DNA from: CAIKNB01 sp041658705
Lineage (GTDB): Bacteria; Patescibacteriota; Patescibacteriia; 2-12-FULL-60-25
Direction: 5' to 3'
Assembly: GCA_041658705.1 (NCBI GenBank)
Contig: JBAZZT010000004.1
Coordinates: forward strand, 1 to 64,000
Length of the DNA stretch: 64,000 nt
Shown here: one piece after another, positions 53,615-62,800 of the stretch
Layout: the number at the start of each line of letters is the position of its first letter
Position numbering within the stretch: the stretch's first letter is position 1
Made by a program: the position numbers and the translations under genes
Notes under the pieces: generated by a model
Databases searched by the model: none
The model's input: the letters and a program-made list of their open reading frames with translations, nothing else
What the model was told of the DNA's origin: nothing

Positions 53615-55846
53615 ATGTTCCTGAAACGGCTCGAAATCCAAGGTTTCAAGACCTTTGCGCAACGCACGGTCTTGGAATTCATCGCGGACAAGTCCAAGAA
53701 TCGCGGCGTGACGGGCATCGTGGGCCCGAATGGTTCGGGTAAATCCAACATCGCAGATGCTATCCGTTGGGTCATGGGCGAGCAGAGCATGAAGCTCCTG
53801 CGCAGCAAACGTTCCGAAGACGTCATCTTTTCCGGTTCAGCCAAAAAATCCCGCGCCGGTTTCGCCGAGGTCAGTTTGACGCTTTTGAACGACGACAAAC
53901 CAGATATCGAGATGCACGAGATCGTGGTCACGCGCCGCCTGTACCGCGACGGCCAATCCGAATACCTGGTCAACGGCAAGGACGTGCGCTTGGCCGACGT
54001 GGCGCTGCTCCTGGCGCAATGCGGCATCGGACAACGCACCTACAGCGTCATCGGGCAAGGCATGGTGGACGCGGTGCTTTCGGCGACGCCCACGGAACGC
54101 AAAGAATTCTTCGACGAAGCGGCGGGTCTGCGCACCTTCCAACTCAAGCGCGGCTCGGCCGTCAACAAACTCGATGCTTCGCGCGACAATTTGAAGCAAG
54201 CCGAGATGCTGTTGCGCGAGATCGAGCCGCGTCTGACCTCGCTCGAGCGCCAGGTCAAACGCTTGCGCCAGCGTGAAGCGTTGGAGGCTGAACTCAAGAC
54301 CGTCGAGAGCTCATATTTCGGCAGCGTGTGGCGCGAGCTGCGCGGCAAGATGGGGGAGACGTCCAAACAGACCGCAGCGGCGCAGAAAGAATTCGAAAAA
54401 AAGAACGCGGAGATCGAAGCCATGGAAGCGGAGCTGGCGGCCATGGAAAAGGCCGCGCCCGTGTCGGACGAAGTGCGCAAGATCCGTACCTCCATCGACG
54501 CCTTAAAGGAAGAACGCAGCAAGCTGCGCGAGCAACAAATCCGTCTGGAAGCGCAGCGCGAGGCTAAAGCCGCGTCGGCCCACCGGCCGTGGGCGCCTTT
54601 GCCGCTGTCCAAGATCATCGAGAAGATCGAGAGCCTGACCAAGCGGCATGACGAGTTGTTCGTTTTGATCGAAAAAGGCGCTAAGCTGGATAAACTGCAA
54701 AAGATCGTGCGCGAGCTCAAAGAAGAAAGCGCGGAACTCCTGTCCAAGCTGCAACAACCGGCGCCGGAACCGGAAAAAGAACGGACTGATCCGGACTTGG
54801 AAAAAGAGTTGGCTGGTTTGCTGGTCAAGATGAGCAAGATCGCCGAAGAAGTCGGGGGGTTAGAGACTGAATTGCGCGATTTAGGCGCCAAGGAAGATAA
54901 GGGCCGCGCTCGCCTGTTCGAGGTGCAGCGCGCGCTCACGGCCAAGCGGCACGAAGCGCAAAAAGCCGAGCAGCGGCTGAACGAGACGAATGTCGAGATG
55001 GCGCGTTTCGAGACGCGGCACGATGCGTTGTTGAGTGAATTGCGCCAACAAGCGCCGCAGCTCGAGACGGGGTTGGAAGCGTTGGCGCAAGCGGCGGGCA
55101 AACTCTCCGATTTGGCGCCGGCCGAACAACTCCAATCGCGCATGCAGCGCCTGCGTTCGCAGCTCGAATGGATCGGCGGCATCGATCCGGAGACGTTGAA
55201 GGAATACGATACGACCAAAACGCGCTTCGAGGAACTCTCGACGCATTCGACCGACCTTAAGCAAGCCATCGCTTCGCTCGAGACGGTGATCGTGGAACTT
55301 GATCGGACGATCAAGCAGAGGGGAGACGTGGCCTTCCGTGAACTGGACCAGGAGTTCGGCAAGTATTTCAAGATCCTGTTCGGCGGCGGTGACGCCAAGC
55401 TCATCAAGCTCGAACCCGAACCCATCGAAAGCGCAGCGCTCGAAGGCGAGGGTGCGGAATGTGCTGCGCCGGATGAAGAGGATGAAGAACGCTATACTTT
55501 GGCTGGAGTGGATATCCAGGCTACGCCGCCGGGCAAGCGCCTGAAATCCATCGCGCTTTTGTCGGGCGGCGAACGCGCCTTGACCTCGATTGCGCTCATC
55601 TGCGCCATCATGGCCATCAACCCGTCGCCTTTCGTCGTCTTGGACGAGGTGGACGCGGCGCTCGACGAGGCCAACTCGCTCAAATTCGCCGGCATCGTCG
55701 ATTCCCTGGCTGACCGGACGCAGTTCGTGATTGTGACCCATAACCGCGCTACGATGAACAAAGCTGGGGTGCTTTATGGGGTGACCATGGGCGATGACGG
55801 GGTCTCGATGCTCTTGTCTGTAAACTTGGAAAAGACCAAGAATTGA
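53615..55846 (+). CDS. smc: Short SMC-like chromosome protein without a recognisable hinge
   Basis: SMC condenses and segregates chromosomes. The head is complete: Walker A GPNGSGKSN near residue 37, the signature LSGGERALT near 647 and Walker B FVVLDEVDAALDEAN near 670. At 743 aa it is far shorter than the usual 1150-1200 aa. The middle is continuous coiled coil interrupted only by a Pro-rich stretch (QQPAPEPEKERTDPD near residue 387). No hinge domain is visible, and the coil is about half the normal length. The reading frame is clean, so this looks like a stable short form. Confidence 0.9.
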   Translation: MFLKRLEIQGFKTFAQRTVLEFIADKSKNRGVTGIVGPNGSGKSNIADAIRWVMGEQSMKLLRSKRSEDVIFSGSAKKSRAGFAEVSLTLLNDDKPDIEMHEIVVTRRLYRDGQSEYLVNGKDVRLADVALLLAQCGIGQRTYSVIGQGMVDAVLSATPTERKEFFDEAAGLRTFQLKRGSAVNKLDASRDNLKQAEMLLREIEPRLTSLERQVKRLRQREALEAELKTVESSYFGSVWRELRGKMGETSKQTAAAQKEFEKKNAEIEAMEAELAAMEKAAPVSDEVRKIRTSIDALKEERSKLREQQIRLEAQREAKAASAHRPWAPLPLSKIIEKIESLTKRHDELFVLIEKGAKLDKLQKIVRELKEESAELLSKLQQPAPEPEKERTDPDLEKELAGLLVKMSKIAEEVGGLETELRDLGAKEDKGRARLFEVQRALTAKRHEAQKAEQRLNETNVEMARFETRHDALLSELRQQAPQLETGLEALAQAAGKLSDLAPAEQLQSRMQRLRSQLEWIGGIDPETLKEYDTTKTRFEELSTHSTDLKQAIASLETVIVELDRTIKQRGDVAFRELDQEFGKYFKILFGGGDAKLIKLEPEPIESAALEGEGAECAAPDEEDEERYTLAGVDIQATPPGKRLKSIALLSGGERALTSIALICAIMAINPSPFVVLDEVDAALDEANSLKFAGIVDSLADRTQFVIVTHNRATMNKAGVLYGVTMGDDGVSMLLSVNLEKTKN

Positions 55847-55909
55847 GGGCTAAAACCGGCTGTATTTGCCTGAATTCAAAAAGAGCCTAAATAAAATGTT
55901 TTTGCGCCC

Positions 55910-55938
55910 TTGACAGACGCTGGAATTGGCTCTAAGCT
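55910..55938 (+). promoter_or_regulatory. Promoter upstream of a small terminator-like hairpin
   Basis: TTGACA (55910-55915), a 17-nt spacer and TAAGCT (55933-55938). About 35 nt further on, CGGC...GCCG and T6 (about 55959-55985) could end the transcript. Confidence 0.5.
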
Positions 55939-55997
55939 GTACTCACGATCCTTAAAGCGGCCTTTCCGAAGAGAGCCGTTTTTTCGTCTCTCAAGAG

Positions 55998-56026
55998 TTG
56001 ACAAGAACCGAGGGATGTGATAAAAA
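55998..56026 (+). promoter_or_regulatory. Promoter of the 56.1-kb ncRNA
   Basis: TTGACA (55998-56003), a 17-nt spacer and TAAAAA (56021-56026), with a TGTGA extension before it. Confidence 0.6.
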
Positions 56027-56032
56027 GGACAA

Positions 56033-56179
56033 TTCGGTCATTCAAAGAATTCCATGAGGCTCAAGGCAATCCGCGTCCACGACAAGCATGGAACCTTTTT
56101 CTTAGGGTGTCGCAGGTCTTCGGACTCGCTCTCCCCTATAAACAGGTTTCTTGGGTGCGGATTGCCTTGAGCCTTTTTG
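56033..56179 (+). ncRNA. Structured ncRNA candidate with an 18-bp closing stem
   Basis: Bases 56057-56074 (AGGCTCAAGGCAATCCGC) pair perfectly with 56157-56174, and five more pairs extend the stem inward. T5 follows the stem. Inside are a CGACA/TGTCG hairpin (56080-56112) and a GGTC-TTCG-GACT hairpin (about 56115-56126). A promoter lies 30 nt upstream. Size and shape suit a regulatory or housekeeping RNA. It does not match the SRP, tmRNA or RNase P signatures that I know. Confidence 0.6.
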
Positions 56180-56283
56180 TTTAAAGAAATACAAAGAATT
56201 TAGAATTTAGAATTTAGAATATAGAATTTGGAAGTTCGAATTCCACATTCCACATTCTAAATTCCAACTTCACCTTCCGCTGC

Positions 56284-56490
56284 ATGAAAGCCAAAATCAC
56301 CAATCTGGACGAAAGTCGCGTGACGCTGACCCTGGAAGACGGTCAGGTTTTGAGTTTGCCGGCGGCTGCCGTATCCGGCCAAATCAAGCCCGGCCAGGAG
56401 GCGCTTTTGGCGGTTTTTCCTGTGGGCGGCGAGGAGGCTGGTCGGCAACAATTGGCACGGGACTTCCTAAATGAGATATTAAGGGGGTAA
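56284..56490 (+). CDS. Small conserved-looking protein of unknown function
   Basis: This 68-aa protein (MKAKITNLDESRVTLTLEDGQ...) looks like a small beta-barrel: strands around LTLEDGQVLSLPAAAV and QEALLAVFPV. No family is recognised. It is preceded by an aatttagaatttagaat repeat and lies 90 nt before the VanW gene. Confidence 0.6.
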   Translation: MKAKITNLDESRVTLTLEDGQVLSLPAAAVSGQIKPGQEALLAVFPVGGEEAGRQQLARDFLNEILRG

Positions 56491-56579
56491 AATAGACCCT
56501 GGTATCTTGGAATTTGTATTATGTATTTTGGGTTTCGACCCCAAATACAAAATACAAACCCCAAACCCCATTCCCTATC

Positions 56580-58415
56580 ATGGACAAAGACACAAAGACA
56601 ATCAGATTAGTGCTGTGGTGGACGGCCGCGACTTTTGGCGTGCTGGCCGTTTTCACTTTGTTGTTGGTCGGAGCCTGCGCCGCGTACGGCAGGATGTATG
56701 AGAACCGGATCTTTCCGGGCGTCAGGGTCTTGAGCGTGCGTTTGGATGGTTTGACCAAGACCGAGGCGCGCAAGGCAGTGCAAGATTCCATCGACAATGT
56801 TTTGTCGAAGGGTTTGCGTTTCAATTATGATGGTCGTGAATTGGTGATCGATCCCAACCTGGTCTCGACCGACCCGGGCGCGGCGCGTGATTTAGTGCGC
56901 TACGATGTCGATCAAGCGCTGGAACAAGCTTATGCTTTGGGCCGTGATGCCGGCTGGATCTCGAACGCGGCGGAGCAGTTGGGTCTGCGCGTCTCGCCCA
57001 AAGAAGTCCCGCCGCGGGTGACCTTGGATCGCAGCGGTTTGGACGAAGCGCTGCAAGCCGCGGCCGAACGCGAGCTGCATCCGGTCAAGGACGCGCGACT
57101 TAGCATAAACGCTTCGACCACGCCCGCGACCATCGGCATCGAGCCGGAACAAAGCGGGCTTTCGCTCATCACTTCGAGCGCGCTCGACGAACTGACTTAC
57201 CAAGCGCGTCGGCTTGAATTCAAGCCCATCGCTTTGAGCGATCAGATCATCAATCCGACGGTCACGGCCAAGGATCTTGAGCCGCTCATACCTGAAGCGG
57301 AGAATATCATGGCGCGGCCCCAGCTTGTTTTGACCCACGACAACCAAGAGTTCCCTGTGACGGCGACGCTGCTCGGACGTTGGCTTACGGTCACGGGTAC
57401 GCAACGTGAGATCGCTTTGACTTTGGACGCGCAGAAGTTCGCGGCGGACATCAAAACTCTGGCCGGCAAGATCGAGAAGCCGGGCAAAAACGGCGGCTTG
57501 GAAATCAAAGACGGCAAGATTGTGTCCTTCACGCCGGGTAATGAGGGCGTCGAAATCGATACGGCGGCGACTTACGCCGTGGTCATGCGGAATTGGCCGA
57601 CCAGTTCGACCCTAGCCATCGTTACGCACACCGCACCTGGGCGCCTGGTGGGGGAAGATCCGGAAAAGTTGGGCATCAAGGATTTGCTTGGAGTCGGGAC
57701 TTCTAACTTTTCCGGTTCGCCCAAGAATCGGCTCAAGAACATCGCGCGCGCCATTGAGCTCCTGAACGGCACGGTGATCGAACCCGACCAGATTTTTTCG
57801 CTCATCGACACCATGGGCGAGATCGACGGCAAGAACGGTTGGTTCCCCGAGATGGTGATCAAGGGCAACGAGACCAAACCGGAATATGGCGGCGGTTTGT
57901 GCCAGATCGGCACTACGGTTTTCCGCGCTGCGATGAAATCCGGCTTGCCTATCGTGGAGCGCGCCAACCACTCGTATCGCGTGCGCTATTATGAACCGGC
58001 CGGCACGGACGCCACAGTCTACGGTCCGCATCCCGACATGCGCTTCAAGAACGACACGGGTCATCCTATCTATATCAACGCTTATCAAAAGGGGAATGAG
58101 CTGTTCTTCGAATATTGGGGCACGAGCGACGGGCGCAAGGGCGAGATCGGCAAGTCGCACGTGTATAACATCGTCCCGCCTCCGCCGACCAAGTTGATCG
58201 AGACTCTGGAATTGGCGCCGGGCAAAAAGAAGTGCAGCGAGATCGCCCACACCGGGGCTGACGCGGATTTCACTTACACCATCACGACCGCCGACGGCAC
58301 AGTGACTGATCGAATTTTCCGCAGCCATTATCGGCCGTGGCAAGCGGTGTGCATGATCGGAGTCGAAAAGTTGAGCGACCCAATCGGCACAGCGACGTCG
58401 ACGACGGCGAATTGA
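56580..58415 (+). CDS. VanW-type cell envelope protein with peptidoglycan-binding domains
   Basis: This 611-aa protein has one N-terminal membrane helix (residues 10-33), outer PG_binding_4-like domains (GVRVLSVRLDGLTKTEARKAV; a second copy near residues 215-300), and the VanW domain near residues 385-520 (NRLKNIARAIELLNGTVIEPDQIFSL, GGGLCQIGTTVFRAA, ANHSYRVRYYEPAG). Such proteins bind or remodel the cell wall. ATG 56580 was chosen; the upstream frame is repeat-derived. Confidence 0.9.
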   Translation: MDKDTKTIRLVLWWTAATFGVLAVFTLLLVGACAAYGRMYENRIFPGVRVLSVRLDGLTKTEARKAVQDSIDNVLSKGLRFNYDGRELVIDPNLVSTDPGAARDLVRYDVDQALEQAYALGRDAGWISNAAEQLGLRVSPKEVPPRVTLDRSGLDEALQAAAERELHPVKDARLSINASTTPATIGIEPEQSGLSLITSSALDELTYQARRLEFKPIALSDQIINPTVTAKDLEPLIPEAENIMARPQLVLTHDNQEFPVTATLLGRWLTVTGTQREIALTLDAQKFAADIKTLAGKIEKPGKNGGLEIKDGKIVSFTPGNEGVEIDTAATYAVVMRNWPTSSTLAIVTHTAPGRLVGEDPEKLGIKDLLGVGTSNFSGSPKNRLKNIARAIELLNGTVIEPDQIFSLIDTMGEIDGKNGWFPEMVIKGNETKPEYGGGLCQIGTTVFRAAMKSGLPIVERANHSYRVRYYEPAGTDATVYGPHPDMRFKNDTGHPIYINAYQKGNELFFEYWGTSDGRKGEIGKSHVYNIVPPPPTKLIETLELAPGKKKCSEIAHTGADADFTYTITTADGTVTDRIFRSHYRPWQAVCMIGVEKLSDPIGTATSTTAN

Positions 58416-58506
58416 AGAGGGGGAAAGTGAATTTGGAATATGGAATTTAGAATGTGGAATCAGAACTTCCAAATTCCATATTCTATATTCTAAATTCACC
58501 ATTTGC

Positions 58507-58512
58507 TATACT
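58507..58512 (+). promoter_or_regulatory. -10 box of hsp20
   Basis: TATACT lies 8 nt before the hsp20 ATG, with no SD; leaderless. Confidence 0.5.
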
Positions 58513-58520
58513 CCCCCCGT

Positions 58521-58886
58521 ATGTACGAATTTTCACAGGATTGGTCGGGGACGGCAGGGGAGGGGCAGCTCTCGGTGGATGTCTTTCGCCAGGGCGAGGA
58601 TTTGGTCATCCGCTCCACGGTCTCGGGCGTGACGCCGGAGGATTTGAACGTCTCGATTCATGGCGACCTTTTGACCATCCGCGGCAAACGCGAATTTTTG
58701 CATGAGGTTTCGGAGGACCAGTGGTTTTATAAAGAATGTTTTTGGGGCGCTTTCAGCCGTTCGCTGGTCTTGCCTTTTGAAGTCGCGGCGGACGCGGCCC
58801 AAGCCAGCCTGAAAAACGGCGTGTTGGAGATCAGGATTCCAGTGCGCGAACAAGGCAAAAGGGTAGCGGTGACATGGGAAGAGTGA
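58521..58886 (+). CDS. Small heat-shock protein, Hsp20 family
   Basis: This 121-aa holdase chaperone has the alpha-crystallin domain (VIRSTVSGVTPEDLNVSIHGDLLTIRGKRE, then LPFEVAADAAQASLKNGVLEIRIPV). The N-terminal arm and C-terminal tail are very short. Confidence 0.93.
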   Translation: MYEFSQDWSGTAGEGQLSVDVFRQGEDLVIRSTVSGVTPEDLNVSIHGDLLTIRGKREFLHEVSEDQWFYKECFWGAFSRSLVLPFEVAADAAQASLKNGVLEIRIPVREQGKRVAVTWEE

Positions 58887-59012
58887 GTAGGGAGTAGTAA
58901 GTAGTGAGTAGCCAGGCCGTTTGCCTGGTTTTTGCTTGCTATCTACTCGCTACTTGCTACTTACTACTCATTCTCTTGTGCTATACTCTGCGCATAACTG
59001 AAGAGCCATATC

Positions 59013-59681
59013 ATGCTGGAATCCATTGCCCAACGATGGAAGTTTATGGCCACGGAACAAAAGGTTTCTGTGGTCGTGCTTGGCATTTGCGGCGTACTGG
59101 CCATTGGCCTCTCGCTGTATAATTTGCGTTTGAGCGTGATGAGTCCTTTCCTGGCTAAAAAATCCGAGATGACGGCGGCTAAAAAGATCATCGGTCTGAC
59201 TCAAGAAGAAGAAATCGCCAAGCAGCAGCGGATGGACACCGACGGCGACAGCTTGTCGGATTGGGATGAAGTGAACATCTATCACACCAACCCCAATTTG
59301 CGCGACTCATGCGGCGACGGTAGGGCGGATAACATCCGCGTGGTCAGCGGCAAGAATTTGAACTGCGCCGGAAAAGCCGCGACCGGGCAGTTGGATGTTT
59401 CGGGAGTCGGTTCCATCGCTCCGACCATGGGCGGCACGCAGCAGCAGACGACGGATAATCTGTTGAGCATGTTCGCCACCGGTACGGAGGCGGAGGCGAG
59501 TCCTGTTGAACCGGCTTTAGCGCGTGATCCCGCGGCGATCAGGGCGGCACTCAAAGGCAAAGTCGATCAGACCAAGCTCAATCAGTTGAGCGACACCCAG
59601 CTCCTTGAGTATTACGACACGGCATTAGCAGAACAGAAAAAACTCCAAGCCGAAGCGGCGACCGGCACCGCAACCCAATAA
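59013..59681 (+). CDS. Membrane-anchored protein with a thrombospondin type 3-like calcium repeat
   Basis: This 222-aa protein has one membrane helix near residues 20-40, then a calcium-type repeat, DTDGDSLSDWDEVNIYHTNPN followed by DSCGDGRADN (near residues 72-105), and a low-complexity Ala/Thr/Gln tail. TATACT at 58982-58987 is a likely -10. It lies just before the giant surface protein and may act with it. Confidence 0.8.
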   Translation: MLESIAQRWKFMATEQKVSVVVLGICGVLAIGLSLYNLRLSVMSPFLAKKSEMTAAKKIIGLTQEEEIAKQQRMDTDGDSLSDWDEVNIYHTNPNLRDSCGDGRADNIRVVSGKNLNCAGKAATGQLDVSGVGSIAPTMGGTQQQTTDNLLSMFATGTEAEASPVEPALARDPAAIRAALKGKVDQTKLNQLSDTQLLEYYDTALAEQKKLQAEAATGTATQ

Positions 59682-59690
59682 CAACCTATG

Positions 59691-59832
59691 CCGTGTAAGA
59701 CAAAAACTATGAGTACAGGCTGTGTGACCATTTATCTTTCTTTCGGCATCAATGGATCGAAGTCTTACAATGCGAAAAGATCCCACTTTAATCAAAGGTC
59801 AAAAGCTAAAAAATAGTTTTTGTCTTACACGG
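59691..59832. mobile_element. 142-bp MITE with 20-bp inverted ends and a TATG target duplication
   Basis: CCGTGTAAGACAAAAACTAT (59691-59710) is the exact inverse of 59813-59832. TATG flanks both ends (59687-59690 and 59833-59836), as expected for a 4-bp target duplication. There is no ORF inside. The right-hand TATG provides the ATG of the following gene. Confidence 0.85.
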
Positions 59833-59833
59833 T

Positions 59834-62800
59834 ATGCTTCCCGCGTGGCTGTCCAAAAATAAAAACAAGTTCGTCCTCGGAGGACTGACCCTCGTCCTGG
59901 CCTTGGGTACGGTCATCGTGGCCTATCCGAAGAAAGCGGAAGCGAGTTTGTTGCAGGCTGATCCGAACGCGGCTATCGCGGCTCGGGCGCAACTTTGCGG
60001 CTACGTGACCGGTGCCGGCACTTCTCCGGGCGCGACTTCGATCATCGGCTTGATGCCGGAATGCCATTATTACGAAATCTACAAGGCCAAGGTGGACATG
60101 ATCCAATCCACCATCCAGTTCGGAGTGGTGCGGGCTTTGCTCGGCGCGCTGCAATACGGCACGCAGATGATCGCCCAACAGACGGCGCAGTGGATTCTCG
60201 AAGGCGCGCACGGTAAACCGTCATTCTGGACCATGAACTGGGGAGAATTCCTGGCCAACGTGGGCGAGGACGCGGTCAACCGGTTCATCGGCGAACTGGA
60301 TAAGACCATGCAGGGTTGGGGCTTGGGCAGCTTGTGTACGCCCATGTCGCTCAACATGCGTTTGGCTTTGTACATCAAGCCCATCGTGCCGCAGGCCTTT
60401 CAAGGTTGCGACTGGGCCAAGATGAAGGGCGCGTTCAACCAGACAAAAAATACTTTTTCGCCCACCGAAATCGCGGCAAATTTGCGCAAGTCGGTCCAGC
60501 CCGGAGGCAACCAGATCGATATGATGCTCAAGGTGAACAGCGAAATCCTGGTGAACAAGGAGGCGGCGGAGAAGTGGTATGAAAAACAACGTATTGAGAC
60601 GCGCGGCTTCAAATCGATCACCGATTTGATCAGCGGCAAGATCAAGACGCCGGCCGAAGTCGTGGACGAGACGGTGCGCCAATCCAACGTGGTCAAGCTG
60701 CAACATGACGTGACCACGGCGGACATCAATGCGCTGGCCATGGCCGCGTTCTGGGCTGGGTTCGAACAGTTGCCGCAAGTCGCTGCCTCGCAATTCCTGA
60801 ACACCTTGGCCGTGGGCGCATTGCAGAAGTTTTTCACTTGGATTTTCGGCGGCATGACGGGCGGCGACGAGACTTGGTATAATCTCGATTTATCCGATCC
60901 ATTCGCGCAACGCAGTGCGCAACCCAAGACCGACGCATTGCAAAAAGCCTTTTCGGACATGATCATCCCTGATCTGTTCACCAATAAAGACGAAGATTTC
61001 GTATTTGAGATGACGTCTTGCGTCGAAGGCAGCCGCTCATATTGGGGTTGCAGCATGGACGAAGGGTTGGCTCAAGCGCTGCGGGCCTCGGCGGAAAGCG
61101 GGGCTTATACCGTGGCGCGTGCAGCCGGCATCGGCGGCACCGGAGCGAGCGAATATCTGCACAAAGATTGGGAGCTGATTCCCGAAAGCGAAGTCAAGGA
61201 TAACCAGGATTCGGGTTGCTACCAGCGCGCCTACTGCGCCTCGAACCTGGCCAAGCTGCGCTTTGCGCGCATCATCCCGTTGGGCTGGGAGCTCGCCGCC
61301 AATTCACCTTTCAACGTAAAAGCCAACGGCAGATATGTCACCTTGGGCCAGGTCGTCGCGGGTTTCAACTCCTGCAACGCCCAAGGACAAGTCGACGCCG
61401 AGCATCCGTGGTGCCATCTTATCAATCCCGCTTGGGTGCTTACGGCGCCGCCTTTCAAATGCCAACTCAAAGGCTATGGTACGACCCTGGCCGCGCCGGA
61501 CACGCCGATGCGCCAGCAAGAATGCAGCGACCTGGTCTCCTGCTTGAAGCGCGATGACAAGGGCAAGTGCTTGGGCCAATACGGATCATGCTTATCCGAA
61601 AAGACGGTGTGGCGTTTTGGCGCCGACTCGTGCGACCAGAAGTTCGTGAGTTGCCGCACCTACCAGTCGCGCGCCACCGGCGCACACCAAGGCCAGAACG
61701 TATCCTATATAAGGAATACCATAGATTACGGATCGTGCAACCAGGATAACGTGGGTTGCCTGTATTATGCGACGACGCGCGACGTCACGACGACGAGCAC
61801 CGAGCGCTGGGTGGCCACGACGCTCGAAGTCAAAAACAAGAAGGGCGCATTGGCCGGTTATGACATCCGCCAGATGCCGCGCGTGTATTTTGATGCCACG
61901 GTGCAGGCTTGCGATGCGTCGTCCGATGGTTGCACCAAAGTGCAGCGCGTCAATCCCGGCAGTCCGGCGTTCAACCTCGTGCGCAACGGTTCCTTCGAGG
62001 ACAATTTGGACAACCTGCCGGACAAACTCGTGGCTTGGTTCGACGACAACGATAACCCGGTCGGACAGAAACCGTTCAACCCGGCGACGGGTCCGGCTTA
62101 CCAAAGCGGCCAAGCGAGCTACTACAACGCCACGACGCACCAGCCCGTCACTCTTTATCCCTACCGCCCCTACGTCTTGTCTTTTTACGCTCGTGCCGAC
62201 GGGGGAGCCGCTCCCGACGTGCAGGTATTTTTGGATCTGTATCAGGCACCGAACAAGCCGGTCGTTACAACGGGTCCGGCGGTCTACCGCAGTTCCAATT
62301 GCAGCAAAAAAACCCAGACTTCAGTCGGTTTGAGCAGCTTCAAACCGGGCAACGATTGGCAGCGTTATACCTGCGAGTTCAGTTCCAACCCGGATGTGCG
62401 TTTGGGCGTGCTGAAGATATCCGTCAAGAACGCGGCGCTGGATGACGTGCAGCTTGAGGAGGCTGATCGCGCGACGGATTACATCGATGGCGCAGCGGAC
62501 AATCTTCCGGTCGAACATATCAAACTGCCGCCGGAGGAATTGGGTTGCAAGGGCGATGCCAAGACAGACCGCAAAGAGTGCGCGGATTATGCGCTCATGT
62601 GCCAAGCCACTGAAGCCGGCTGCCAGGGTTGGAGCGACGCGGGGGATGCGAGCGGAATCGAAATCCCGGCCATCGTCTCGCCGCTTGATCGCTGTCCCAA
62701 GAGCTGCGTGGGTTACGCGGAGTATCGCAAATTGCCCTCGGCTTTCGATCTGGTCAACACAGGCAACCCCACTGATCCGCAGAATGATTCCGCTGACGAC

